A stretch of DNA of 50,640 nt from Acidimicrobiales bacterium (GTDB taxonomy: Bacteria; Actinomycetota; Acidimicrobiia; Acidimicrobiales; MedAcidi-G1): the NCBI GenBank assembly GCA_029245675.1, contig JAQWOV010000031.1, positions 1 to 50,640 of the forward strand, given 5' to 3'. The notes under the pieces are model-generated. The model was given only the letters and a program-made list of their open reading frames with translations, was not told the DNA's origin and did not search any database. This document shows positions 36,510-45,682 of the stretch, one piece after another; the stretch's first letter is position 1; every line of letters starts with the position of its first letter. Position numbers and translations under genes: made by a program.

Positions 36510-37462
36510 TACGACTTTCTCCTAATTCTTGGATCAATAACCATGTAAAACAAGTCAACACATGTGTTAATGACTACGTAAACGCATGCCATAAATACTG
36601 TGACCCCTTGAACCATTATGAAATCTCGTTGGAAAATCGCATCTAATAAACGTTTTCCAAGACCTGGAAGTGCGAAAAGTTGTTCAATAACAACGGTGCC
36701 GCCAATTAAGCCGGCGATATTAAGTCCGACAATTGTTGTTAGCGTTAACGAGCTTGGTCGTAACGCATGTCTAAAAAGAATAAACCGGTCTTTTAGCCCT
36801 TTTGATTTGGCGGAAAGAACGTAAGTTTCTTTCAAGGTGTTGATCATGTCGGAACGAACAACTCTCGTGTACACAGCTATTTCTGTAAGAGCAAGAGAAA
36901 CAGCGGGCATAATTACAGTTTTTATGTTGCCCGTAACGCTTTCTGTGAGGCGTGTCCATCCCGTTGCAGGTAGCCACCGTAGTCGAATCGAAAGAAAATA
37001 TATAAGAATTAAACCAACAATAAAGCTGGGGATACTTAGAAGGAATTGTGCTAAAGCAGATATAGATTGATCGATTTTTGTTCCCTGTCTATATCCTGCA
37101 GTCACCCCAAGCGGTATGGCAAGCAATAAAGCTAAGCCAATTGAAACTACTGCTAATTCGGCAGTAACAGGGATGCGATGTTTTATCTCGTCAGTGACAA
37201 GTTGATCAGTAATAACTGATCGACCCAAATCTCCATTTATTGCGTCACCAAGCCAACTTCCGTAGCGAACAAGAAAAGGATCGTTAAGTCCGTACTCTTC
37301 CCTTAACTGTGCAACAAATTCTTGGTCTTGTTGAGCGTCTGGAGGGATAAGTGCATTGATTGGGTCACCCGGAAGGGTGTTTACTAGAAAAAAAGTTAGG
37401 AATGAGACCGCAAGCAATGTTGCTACAAGCCGAACTAATCGAGCTGCAAGCATTTTTAACAC
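36509..37462 (-). CDS. Dipeptide/oligopeptide ABC transporter permease (DppB/OppB type)
   Basis: A 317-residue permease with a first helix containing FLTFFLVNTLPGDP, the DppB signature, then EYGLNDPFLVRYGSWL and the coupling loop YVLSAKSKGLKDRFILFRHALRPS. GTG 37462 is favoured by AAGGG upstream; ATG 37453 is an alternative. It follows the first binding-protein gene across a hairpin (37492-37536). Confidence 0.92.
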   Translation of the reverse strand: MLKMLAARLVRLVATLLAVSFLTFFLVNTLPGDPINALIPPDAQQDQEFVAQLREEYGLNDPFLVRYGSWLGDAINGDLGRSVITDQLVTDEIKHRIPVTAELAVVSIGLALLLAIPLGVTAGYRQGTKIDQSISALAQFLLSIPSFIVGLILIYFLSIRLRWLPATGWTRLTESVTGNIKTVIMPAVSLALTEIAVYTRVVRSDMINTLKETYVLSAKSKGLKDRFILFRHALRPSSLTLTTIVGLNIAGLIGGTVVIEQLFALPGLGKRLLDAIFQRDFIMVQGVTVFMACVYVVINTCVDLFYMVIDPRIRRKS

Positions 37463-37491
37463 GTCGAATTATTCCCTTAACACTAGATACA

Positions 37492-37536
37492 TACAAAAGG
37501 ACGGGGTGAGAGGTTCATCTCACCCCGCCCTTTGTA
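37492..37536 (-). terminator. Hairpin after binding-protein gene 1
   Basis: About 19 paired bases with a GGGGTGAGA/TCTCACCCC core, one mismatch and one unpaired base, loop of six. It lies 15 bases after the stop at 37551 on the minus strand. It sits inside the operon, so it probably attenuates read-through into the permeases or stabilises the upstream mRNA. Confidence 0.65.
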
Positions 37537-37550
37537 TTAATTTCTAACTA

Positions 37551-39374
37551 CTATTCCATTTCGGTCCAGTAAGCCTGTCCCCATCGACCTTCAGCAGATG
37601 GGTGACCGATACCGATTTCACCATCTGGCAAGATCCATGAGTCAAGCCCTCCGAGACCTGCTTCAGTGGCAATAGCTGTTGCTGTACCACCAGAGAAGTA
37701 GATCGGAACTTGCTCATTAACCATGATGCTGGCTTGTCCATAGAGTGCCGCACGAGCTGCAACATCATCTGTGGTTCGTGCTTCTTCTAGAAGAGCATAG
37801 TGATCTGGGTCATGCCAGTTAGAGAAGTTGAATGGTGAAGTCTCCCATGGAGCTGAACCGGAGTTCTCTCCACCTGGATCGCTTTCACTACCCCATCTCC
37901 AACAGTGAACTTCATGTTCACCTCTGAATTCATTACCCATACCCAACGCCATGTTGATGTGAGTTGCTTGATCAAAATGGGTTAATTCAGTGTTAACTAA
38001 TCCAGTCTCATTCCAGAACTGCTGGGTTACTTCTGTCGCTGCAATAAGTGTTGGATCTGGAGGACAACTCAAAATAGTATCAATCTTTTCGCCAGCAGCT
38101 TTACCGTCTGAACGATCAGGGTCATCAACGTAATCCTGGAGAAGTGCCATAGCTCCATCGAAGTCATAGCTAGCGTAAGCCTCTGCTGCTTCTTCGGAGT
38201 ACCAAGGAGAGTCCTTAGCAAATACTTGTGTTGCTGGTTCAGAAATTCCTTCTCCACCTAGAGCGGCAATAACTGCTTCCTGGCGTGTTGCCATGATTAA
38301 TCCTCGTCGTACACGAACGTCGTCATAAGGAGCTACAAGAACGTTGAACATACCGCCACCGGAGTTGTTTCCTTGGAATTCAAACATCCAAATGCTTCCG
38401 TCTTCTGCCACGGTACGTGCGTCACGAATTGTGGCTTGACGAAGAGTCTGCATAGCAGTAACCGTTCCAGATGCTAGTGAATCCAGTCGAGTTCCTTCAT
38501 CAGGAATTGGATGGAAACTTACTGAATCTAGATATGGCAACTGGGTGCCAAAGCTGTCGCTCATCCAATAGTTTGGATTTCGTTCCATTTCAGTTTTGTT
38601 GTCAACGTCACGGTTAGTAACCATGAAAGGTCCGGTACCGATACCAGTTGGTGCGTTAGCAGCGGCTGCCATTGCATCTTCATCACCTGCAGGTACTAAT
38701 GCAGCGTTGAAAACCATACCCATTGGTGCACGAGACAGAACTGCCATAAACGGTCCGTTTGTGGCGCTAAGTGTGTAGGTAACTTCAAGGTCACCGGTTG
38801 CTTCAACACCTATAAGGTTTGATGAAGCAATTACACCAGCAGAAGCGGCACCAGTTTGTTGAACAGCAAACATATCAACAATGTGTTGTGCTGTTAAAGC
38901 TGTTCCATCGGTGAAAGTTACGCCTTCTTGTAACTGAACAGTGAAAACAGTGTAGTCATCATTTGATTCCCAACTCTTTGCGAGCATTGGACCATATGAA
39001 CCGTCTGCATACTGTTCGGTCAATTTGTCATATACAGCGTTCATCATGTTGTAGCAAGGTGAAGAACAGGTGTCTTCCCAAGGGCGTAAGCCAGGGGCTT
39101 CTGCCTCAATTGCCAAACTTGCACTTCCACCTTGAGAAGGACCAACTGGTGGCGCTTCGGTTGTGGTGGTAGGTGTAGCTGTTGTAGCGGGAGCTTCCGT
39201 TGTTTCCGGAGCTTCAGTTGTTGCTGTTTCTTCTGCTGGCGCAGCAGTAGTTGCGGCTGGAGCAGCATCATCGCTACTACTATCGCTTCCACAGGCGCTC
39301 GCTACCGCAGTAGCTGCAAGAAGAACGGCAAGTAACTTAAAGCCGACTCCCCGTTTACCTAATAAATAACTCAT
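37551..39374 (-). CDS. Peptide ABC transporter substrate-binding lipoprotein, copy 1 (SBP_bac_5)
   Basis: A 607-residue lipoprotein that captures small peptides or similar solutes. ATG 39374 (MSYLLGKRG) is chosen because GGAGGG lies before it and the paralogue begins identically; an ATG at 39392 would contain that Shine-Dalgarno. The signal ends in the lipobox VASAC. An Ala/Thr/Pro/Glu-rich linker of about 50 residues leads to a family 5 binding protein (TFTDGTALTAQHIVDMF, GTGPFMVTNRD, RNPNYW). It is highly similar to the adjacent gene along its whole length. Confidence 0.92.
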   Translation of the reverse strand: MSYLLGKRGVGFKLLAVLLAATAVASACGSDSSSDDAAPAATTAAPAEETATTEAPETTEAPATTATPTTTTEAPPVGPSQGGSASLAIEAEAPGLRPWEDTCSSPCYNMMNAVYDKLTEQYADGSYGPMLAKSWESNDDYTVFTVQLQEGVTFTDGTALTAQHIVDMFAVQQTGAASAGVIASSNLIGVEATGDLEVTYTLSATNGPFMAVLSRAPMGMVFNAALVPAGDEDAMAAAANAPTGIGTGPFMVTNRDVDNKTEMERNPNYWMSDSFGTQLPYLDSVSFHPIPDEGTRLDSLASGTVTAMQTLRQATIRDARTVAEDGSIWMFEFQGNNSGGGMFNVLVAPYDDVRVRRGLIMATRQEAVIAALGGEGISEPATQVFAKDSPWYSEEAAEAYASYDFDGAMALLQDYVDDPDRSDGKAAGEKIDTILSCPPDPTLIAATEVTQQFWNETGLVNTELTHFDQATHINMALGMGNEFRGEHEVHCWRWGSESDPGGENSGSAPWETSPFNFSNWHDPDHYALLEEARTTDDVAARAALYGQASIMVNEQVPIYFSGGTATAIATEAGLGGLDSWILPDGEIGIGHPSAEGRWGQAYWTEME

Positions 39375-39413
39375 ACGTGTTATTCCCTCCATGGGTTGCT
39401 TTCTAAAGAAAGT

Positions 39414-39427
39414 GTGACTGAAGTCAT
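39414..39427. promoter_or_regulatory. GTGAC-N4-GTCAt palindrome upstream of binding-protein gene 1
   Basis: A short inverted repeat, GTGACTGAAGTCAT, lies 40 bases upstream of the start. The same element in perfect form lies upstream of the second copy, so it was carried along in the duplication or conserved for use. It could be an operator or part of a weak promoter. Confidence 0.35.
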
Positions 39428-39497
39428 AAATCTACTACTAGTTACTCGTTTCACCAAAGTTATGCGCATTAAATTTACCTTTAGAGAGTGAAATCCA

Positions 39498-39542
39498 CGT
39501 AAAAAGATGGGGTGAGAACCTATCTCACCCCATCTTTTTACG
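39498..39542 (-). terminator. Perfect 20-bp hairpin after binding-protein gene 2
   Basis: Arms at 39498-39517 and 39523-39542 are fully complementary, with a five-base loop, a GGGGTGAGA core and A/T-rich ends (AAAAAG...CTTTTT). It starts 15 bases after the stop at 39557, the same geometry as the hairpin after copy 1. The T-rich right arm allows intrinsic termination; read-through would feed copy 1 and the permeases. Confidence 0.8.
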
Positions 39543-39556
39543 TTAATTAATGTCTA

Positions 39557-41377
39557 TTAATCGGCAGCCCAGTAAGCCTGACCCCAATTGCCTACTGCAC
39601 TCGGATGGCCAATACCTACTTCTCCATCCACTAAGACCCATGAGTCGAACCCACCAAGTCCTGCTGCAGTGATAATGGCTGTTGCTGTACCACCAGAGAA
39701 CCAGATTGGTGCTGCAGCATTTTGAATCAAACCAGCTTGTTCATACAGGGCAGCACGAGTTGGAATATCTTCCATAGTTCGTGCTTCTTCTAGAAGAGCA
39801 TAGTGATCTGGGTCATACCAGTTAGAGAAGTTAAATGGCGAGGTCTCCCATGGAGATGATCCAGAGTTATCTCCACCTGGATCGTCTTCACTTCCCCATC
39901 TCCAACAATGAGCTTCATGTTCACCTCTGAATTCATTACCCATACCCAACGCCATGTTGATGTGAGTTGCTTGATCAAAATGGGTTAATTCAGTATTAAT
40001 CAGCCCGGTCTCATTCCAGAACTGCTGGGTTACTTCTGTCGCTGCAATAAGTGTTGGATCTGGAGGACAACTCAAAACAACATCAATTTTCTCTCCAACT
40101 GCTTTACCATCTGAACGGTCTGCATCATTGATGTAATCCTCAAGAAGTGCCATCGCTCCATCGAAGTCATAGCCGGCGTAAGCCTCTGCTACTGCTTCAG
40201 AGTAGAACGGAGAGTCCTTAGCAAATACTTGTGTTGCTGGTTCAGAAATTCCTTCTCCACCTAGAGCGGCAATAACTGCTTCCTGACGTGACGCCATGAG
40301 TAATCCTCGTCGTACACGAACGTCGTCATAAGGAGCTACAAGAACGTTGAACATCCCGCCGCCGGAGTTGTTTCCTTGGAATTCAAACATCCAGAGGCTT
40401 CCGTCTTCCGCCGCAATACGTGCGTCACGAATTGTGGCTTGCCGGAGAGTCTGCATAGCAGTGACCGTTCCAGATGCTAGTGAATCCAATCGAGTTCCTT
40501 CATCAGTGATTGGATGGAAACTTACTGAATCTAAATACGGCAACTGGGTGCCAAAGTTATCCACCCTCCAATAATTAGGGTTTCGTTCCATTTCAGTTCT
40601 GTTATCAACGTCACGGTTAGTAACCATGAAAGGTCCAGTGCCAATACCAGTTGGTGCGTTAGCAGCGGCTGCCATGGCATCATCATCACCTGCAGGTACT
40701 AATGCAGCGTTGAAAACAAAACCCAGTGGTGGGTTTGAAAGAACCGACATAAATGGGCCGTTTGTGGCGCTAAGTGTGTAGGTAACTTCGTGTTCACCGG
40801 TTGCTTCAACACCTATAAGGTTTGATGAAGCAATTACACCAGCAGCAGCGGCACCAGTTTGTTGAACACCAAACATGTCAACAATGGTTTGTGCTGTTAC
40901 AAGTGTTCCGTCGGTGAAGGCAATACCTTCTTGTAGTTGAACAGTCCAAACAGTGTAGTCATCATTTGATACCCAACTCTTAGCAATATTTGGACCATAC
41001 GAACCATCTGCGTATTGAGAAACCAATGGGTCAAAAACAGATTGCATCATGTTGTAGCAAGGTGAAGAACAGGTGTCTTCCCAAGGACGTAAGCCAGTGG
41101 CTTCTGCCTCAATTGCTACGCTGGCGCTTCCACCTTGAGAAGGACCAACGGGTGGCGCTTCGGTTGTGGTGGTAGGTGTAGCTGTTGTAGCGGGAGCTTC
41201 CGTTGTAGCCGGAGCCTCAGTTGTTGCTGTTTCTTCTGCTGGCGCAGCAGTAGTTGCGGCTGGAGCAGCATCATCGCTACTACTATCGCTTCCACAGGCG
41301 CTCGCTACCGCGGTAACTGCAAGAAGAACGACAAGTAACTTAAAAACAACTCCCCGTTTACCTAATAAATAACTCAT
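39557..41377 (-). CDS. Peptide ABC transporter substrate-binding lipoprotein, copy 2 (SBP_bac_5)
   Basis: A 606-residue lipoprotein with the same layout as copy 1: signal with lipobox VASAC, Ala/Thr/Pro/Glu linker (TTEAPATTEAP), then the family 5 domain. It differs from copy 1 by scattered substitutions, more frequent in the segments facing the ligand cleft region (for example the MQSVFDPLVSQY stretch and the last 60 residues), which may give a different substrate range. GAGGGG precedes the ATG. It is transcribed before copy 1, directly after the ATPase genes. Confidence 0.92.
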   Translation of the reverse strand: MSYLLGKRGVVFKLLVVLLAVTAVASACGSDSSSDDAAPAATTAAPAEETATTEAPATTEAPATTATPTTTTEAPPVGPSQGGSASVAIEAEATGLRPWEDTCSSPCYNMMQSVFDPLVSQYADGSYGPNIAKSWVSNDDYTVWTVQLQEGIAFTDGTLVTAQTIVDMFGVQQTGAAAAGVIASSNLIGVEATGEHEVTYTLSATNGPFMSVLSNPPLGFVFNAALVPAGDDDAMAAAANAPTGIGTGPFMVTNRDVDNRTEMERNPNYWRVDNFGTQLPYLDSVSFHPITDEGTRLDSLASGTVTAMQTLRQATIRDARIAAEDGSLWMFEFQGNNSGGGMFNVLVAPYDDVRVRRGLLMASRQEAVIAALGGEGISEPATQVFAKDSPFYSEAVAEAYAGYDFDGAMALLEDYINDADRSDGKAVGEKIDVVLSCPPDPTLIAATEVTQQFWNETGLINTELTHFDQATHINMALGMGNEFRGEHEAHCWRWGSEDDPGGDNSGSSPWETSPFNFSNWYDPDHYALLEEARTMEDIPTRAALYEQAGLIQNAAAPIWFSGGTATAIITAAGLGGFDSWVLVDGEVGIGHPSAVGNWGQAYWAAD

Positions 41378-41410
41378 ATATTTCCCCTCAGTAATTAATT
41401 CTAAAACCGT

Positions 41411-41424
41411 GTGACTGATGTCAC
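41411..41424. promoter_or_regulatory. GTGAC-N4-GTCAC palindrome upstream of binding-protein gene 2
   Basis: A perfect five-base inverted repeat with a TGAT centre, 34 bases upstream of the ATG, in the 89-base gap after the ATPase gene. A near copy sits before the other binding-protein gene. An operator role is inferred from conservation between the two copies only. Confidence 0.35.
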
Positions 41425-41466
41425 GAACTTACTGGACTGAGGGTTATTTGGCAAAAATTAAAGAAA

Positions 41467-42459
41467 TTACGTTAAGGGGTGGTGACAAGCAACGTAATGA
41501 TTTGGACGTATTTCTTCCATTTGTGGTTCTTCTGTGGAACAAATTTCAGTAGCAAAAGGGCATCGAGTGCGAAACCGGCAACCTGAGGGTGGATTAATCG
41601 GTGATGGCAACTCGTCGTCATCGGAAACTGTTTGGTCAATAACTACGGTCGGGTCTGGTTCAGGGCAAGAGTCAAGCAATAACTTGCTATAAGGATGGGC
41701 AGGGTTTTCATATAGCTCATCTGATTGAGCAACTTCACACAATTTACCTAAGTACATCACTGCGACTTTGTCACTAATGTTTTTGACGACAGCAAGATCA
41801 TGGGCAATAAAAACGAGTGTCAAATGGTATTTTTTCTTTAAATCTTCTAAAAGGTTTAAAATCTGAGCTTGCATGCTCACGTCTAAAGCACTTACTGGCT
41901 CATCGCAAATCAAAACTTCTGGGTCAAGTATCAAACTACGCGCAATGGAAATTCGTTGACATTGACCGCCAGAAAACTCATGCGCCAATTTCCCTCGAGC
42001 CTGTTCGGGATCAATACCAACCGCGTCCAATATGTTGTCAACCATTTCTTGTTGTTTTGATTTATCTTTTGGACCCCATATTTTCATTGGCTCAGCGACA
42101 ATATCTTCAACTTTTCTAAGCGGATTCAAAGAACTGATTGGGTCTTGGAAAATCATCTGTAAATCTGTTCTTCGCCGACGCATTGCCTCCGAAGATAAGC
42201 CCGTTAATTCAACAAGATTATGTTTCACAGAACCTGATGAAGGCTTAGGTAACTGAATAAGAGCTTTCCCAGTAGTTGACTTCCCGCAACCAGACTCACC
42301 AACTAAACCAAGAGTCTCTCCTGCTTTAATATCAAAACTAATTCCACTAACAGCTTTAACTGTGTCACCGCCTGGAATGTCATATTCAACTACAAGGTCT
42401 TCGACGCGAATAAGAGTTTCATCCTCTGGGCGTAAATGTGCTTTGCCGCTACCAGCCAT
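41467..42459 (-). CDS. Peptide ABC transporter ATPase (DppF/OppF type)
   Basis: A 330-residue ATPase. Walker A GESGCGKSTTGK, Q-loop region FQDPISSLNPL, signature FSGGQCQRISIARSL, Walker B LICDEPVSALD and H-loop VFIAHD are intact. The C-terminal oligopeptide-type extension has CRFRTRCPFATEIC. It overlaps the upstream ATPase gene by one base, giving the heterodimeric motor of the transporter. Confidence 0.95.
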   Translation of the reverse strand: MAGSGKAHLRPEDETLIRVEDLVVEYDIPGGDTVKAVSGISFDIKAGETLGLVGESGCGKSTTGKALIQLPKPSSGSVKHNLVELTGLSSEAMRRRRTDLQMIFQDPISSLNPLRKVEDIVAEPMKIWGPKDKSKQQEMVDNILDAVGIDPEQARGKLAHEFSGGQCQRISIARSLILDPEVLICDEPVSALDVSMQAQILNLLEDLKKKYHLTLVFIAHDLAVVKNISDKVAVMYLGKLCEVAQSDELYENPAHPYSKLLLDSCPEPDPTVVIDQTVSDDDELPSPINPPSGCRFRTRCPFATEICSTEEPQMEEIRPNHYVACHHPLT

Positions 42460-43589
42460 TACACACCGTCTTCCTTTTCGGAGCTTTTAGTTAACGTCTC
42501 TTCTATGACTAAAGTTTGAGGAAGACCAGCAGCAACATTTTTTCTGAATGCTTCTTGGTTTTCTTCTGTTCCGACCGGAAACCAACACGCAGAAAAATGT
42601 GAACCGTTATTTACTGGAATTAGTGGTGGTTCTTCCTCTCGACATTTTTGTTGGACATAAGGGCATCGCGGGCTAAAAGAACACCCTGAAGGCGGAGCAA
42701 TAAGGTCAGGGGGTCGACCAGCGATGGCAGTTAATCGCGTGTGGCTACGCTCATTCGTTTTCGGAATTGAACGAAACAAAGCCTCTGTATAAGGGTGTTG
42801 CATATCTTCAAATAATTCTTTAGTTGAGGATTTTTCTACAACATTTCCTGCATACATAACCATTGTTTCATCGGTCCGGCCAGCAACAACTCCGAGATCA
42901 TGGGTGACAAGAACCATTCCCATCTCACGTGTTTCTTGCTCTCGGTTCAGTAGATTCAAAATTTGATGCTGGACCGTAACATCCAAAGCTGTTGTCGGTT
43001 CGTCCGCGAATAAAAGAGTTGGTTCGCAAGCTAAAGCAATTGCTATACAAATTCTTTGTCTCATCCCACCACTTAACTCATGCGGATATGAATCAAGACG
43101 ATTTTCGGGTTCTGGAATACGAACTTCATTTAATAGATCTATCGCTAAAGAGCGAGCTTCTTTTTTTGAAATCCCTAAATGATGACGAACATGCTCTGTG
43201 ACTTGTCTTCCAACTTTTACTAAAGGATTTAACGCTGTCATTGGGTCTTGGAAGACCATGGCAATTTCATTTCCCCAAAGTTTTTGCATCGCTTTAGGTC
43301 GTAGGTCAAGAATGTTTGATCCACGAAATTTTGCTGAACCGCTGGTTATTACATTGTTTCCCAAATTAAGTCGCATGACTGAACGTGCTAAAACGGTTTT
43401 TCCTGAGCCACTTTCACCTACGACTCCAAGGGTTTTCCCTTGATTAAGTTCAAAACTAACCCCTCTTACAGCCTTGACTTCTCCACCTGGCACCATAAAG
43501 GAGGTATGTATGTCTTCAACCACAAGTAAAGGAGAGGTTGAGTTATCTGCATCAACAGCAACATTGTCAGCAGCCGTAGTTGTGTTCAC
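42459..43589 (-). CDS. Peptide ABC transporter ATPase (DppD/OppD type)
   Basis: A 376-residue ATPase. Walker A GESGSGKTVLAR, FQDPMTALNPL, signature LSGGMRQRICIAIAL, Walker B LLFADEPTTALD and the C-terminal CSFSPRCPYVQQKC extension are intact. The start is GTG at 43589 with a strong GAGGGGGG upstream. About 25 extra residues sit at each end relative to the core. It is probably the first gene of the transporter operon; the 106 bases upstream would hold the promoter, but I see no convincing -35/-10 pair. Confidence 0.94.
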   Translation of the reverse strand: MNTTTAADNVAVDADNSTSPLLVVEDIHTSFMVPGGEVKAVRGVSFELNQGKTLGVVGESGSGKTVLARSVMRLNLGNNVITSGSAKFRGSNILDLRPKAMQKLWGNEIAMVFQDPMTALNPLVKVGRQVTEHVRHHLGISKKEARSLAIDLLNEVRIPEPENRLDSYPHELSGGMRQRICIAIALACEPTLLFADEPTTALDVTVQHQILNLLNREQETREMGMVLVTHDLGVVAGRTDETMVMYAGNVVEKSSTKELFEDMQHPYTEALFRSIPKTNERSHTRLTAIAGRPPDLIAPPSGCSFSPRCPYVQQKCREEEPPLIPVNNGSHFSACWFPVGTEENQEAFRKNVAAGLPQTLVIEETLTKSSEKEDGV

Positions 43590-43695
43590 TTAAATACCCC
43601 CCCTCAGTTTGTGCTTAATTTTTTAAGACAGTGGATAATTCTTACTTAAATTTGACTTAATTTCCACTTCGGATAGAAGAGAACAAGCAAAACTC

Positions 43696-45669
43696 TTAAA
43701 TCGTTCTTTCATTTCCACCATCAATAGGAATTTGTGCTCCAGTTGTCGCTCCAAAGCGATTACTACAAAGTTCTACGACGGCAGATGCTACATGCTGTGC
43801 ACTGACTTCCATTTTTAAAAGGTTGCGAGCTTTGTATTCATCTACTGTCATATTGTATTTAGCGGCTCTTTCAGTCAGTACTTCTTCTGTCCAAAGCCCT
43901 GTATCAAAAACATTGTCCGGATGAACAACATTCACTCTTACTCCGTGTTCTGCCCATTCCAGTGCGGCAACTCTAGATAATTGTGTCAAAGCAGATTTAG
44001 ATGTTGAATAAGCTGCAGCTCCTTTCCCAGGTGCCAATGCATTTCTTGATGCAATTACAACTACCTTTCCGCCAGCAGGAGCAAGAGCAAATAATGGTGC
44101 GAGATGGTGGAATAGGCGGGCAACAGATGTGACATTAATGTCCATTGCTTTTTCCCACGACTCAATACTTAATTCAGAAATTAACTCTGTACTTGGAAAG
44201 ACCCCTGCACCAGCTACAAGCATGTCTACTCCACCGAATCGCTCTACCCCACGACGAATAGCTGCGATCTGAGCATCTTCATCACTTACATCTACAACGT
44301 TTCCAAGCCACTCTGGGCCGGAAAAGATTGTTTCAGTTTCTGGATTGATATCAATTCCAATTACTGACGCACCTCTTTTTAATAATTCTGAGGCACAGGC
44401 ATGTCCAATCCCAGATGCAGCTCCAGTTACTAATGCAACTTGTCCAGCAAACTCTTTTCGAGGTCCTGCAAGACGTAATTTTGCTTGCTCCAAATCCCAA
44501 TATTCCAAATCAAAAAGATCTTCTTCTCCTAACGCTACGTATCCACTGCGTTGATCTTCAAGCCTTTCTAAAACCGGAATAGTCTGCTTATAAATATCCG
44601 AAGCAATATCGGCATCCTTACCAGTAGCTCCAATTGTGATTAACCCAAATTCTTGATCAAGAATGACCCTTGGAGCTGGATCAAGCATTGTTAAATCATT
44701 TTCTGAACGTTGATTGTTGCGTTCAAAATAGTCTGTATATTCCTGTGCATACTGATCAACGTCACGGCCTACTAAGGGTGTTCGTTTGGTTCTAATAATG
44801 TGATCAGGAGTTAAAGGGCCACGATTAGAAAGATCATCAATATCAGACCTATTTACAAAACTTTGAATCTCACTGTTTGTCTGTCTGCTTAGAATCATTG
44901 GAGATCCCGCAACATCAGATATTTTCTTTCTAAGGCTTGCTAATGCGGTCAAAGTAACTTCTGCTTTCCCGCTTAATTCTTTTTCTGATCTGTTTTTTTC
45001 AGGGAGTTGAGCAAGAAAACCTTCTGCTTGACTAATTAGGTCTGAATGGCGACTATAAGCCTCACGTGTGGTTTCCGCAAAAGTAAAAAGACCATGATGG
45101 AGAAGAACCATTCCGGTAGTTCCACTATGTGCTTGATCACTCCAAGCTTCTTGAACTAACTGGGCCAAGTCGAACCCCGGCATCACGTATGGAACGACAA
45201 CTACCGAATCTCCATAGACTTCTCGAACAGTTTCTTCACCTTCTTCAACATTAGTGAGACTAAGAATCACATCTGCATGACTGTGTTGCACTGCCCGATA
45301 AGGCAAAAAAGCGTGAAGTAATGTCTCAACCGAAGGTTGTGGAGCATCTGGTCTTAATCGAGCAGTTGATAGCTCTGCCATCATGTCTTCATCGCTGAGT
45401 TTGTCTAAACGAAGTAACTCTTGCATTCGACTTATCGGCAGTGGGGTAAACCCTGGGACTTCAATTGATGCTAAATCCCAGCCTGATCCTTTTACATAAA
45501 GAGCGGCAACTACTTCACCGGTAACGTCTTGCCAGTCCGCTTTTACAGATGTGTTCCCACCTCCATGCAAAACTAAAGATCTGTCGCTCCCTAAAAGACG
45601 TGACCCGTACGCACAACAGGACAGCGTGTCGCTATCTTTACAATCGTTTTCGTTCCAAAGATTCTCCAT
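43696..45669 (-). CDS. Fused class II aldolase / short-chain dehydrogenase
   Basis: A 657-residue two-domain protein. Residues about 1-400 are a class II aldolase/adducin domain (HGGGNTSVK, YVKGSGWDL, HSHADVIL, LLHHGLFTF with metal-ligand histidines). Residues about 410-657 are a Rossmann dehydrogenase with TGAASGIG, the Asn of NVTS, Ser in VIASRNALAPG, and catalytic Tyr/Lys in AAYSTSKSA. The same fusion is known for rhamnulose-1-phosphate aldolase/lactaldehyde dehydrogenase (RhaD-YuxG type), but no other rhamnose gene is nearby, so the sugar is unknown. It lies 13 bases after the MscS gene. Confidence 0.88.
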   Translation of the reverse strand: MENLWNENDCKDSDTLSCCAYGSRLLGSDRSLVLHGGGNTSVKADWQDVTGEVVAALYVKGSGWDLASIEVPGFTPLPISRMQELLRLDKLSDEDMMAELSTARLRPDAPQPSVETLLHAFLPYRAVQHSHADVILSLTNVEEGEETVREVYGDSVVVVPYVMPGFDLAQLVQEAWSDQAHSGTTGMVLLHHGLFTFAETTREAYSRHSDLISQAEGFLAQLPEKNRSEKELSGKAEVTLTALASLRKKISDVAGSPMILSRQTNSEIQSFVNRSDIDDLSNRGPLTPDHIIRTKRTPLVGRDVDQYAQEYTDYFERNNQRSENDLTMLDPAPRVILDQEFGLITIGATGKDADIASDIYKQTIPVLERLEDQRSGYVALGEEDLFDLEYWDLEQAKLRLAGPRKEFAGQVALVTGAASGIGHACASELLKRGASVIGIDINPETETIFSGPEWLGNVVDVSDEDAQIAAIRRGVERFGGVDMLVAGAGVFPSTELISELSIESWEKAMDINVTSVARLFHHLAPLFALAPAGGKVVVIASRNALAPGKGAAAYSTSKSALTQLSRVAALEWAEHGVRVNVVHPDNVFDTGLWTEEVLTERAAKYNMTVDEYKARNLLKMEVSAQHVASAVVELCSNRFGATTGAQIPIDGGNERTI

Positions 45670-45682
45670 AATTGATTACCAA

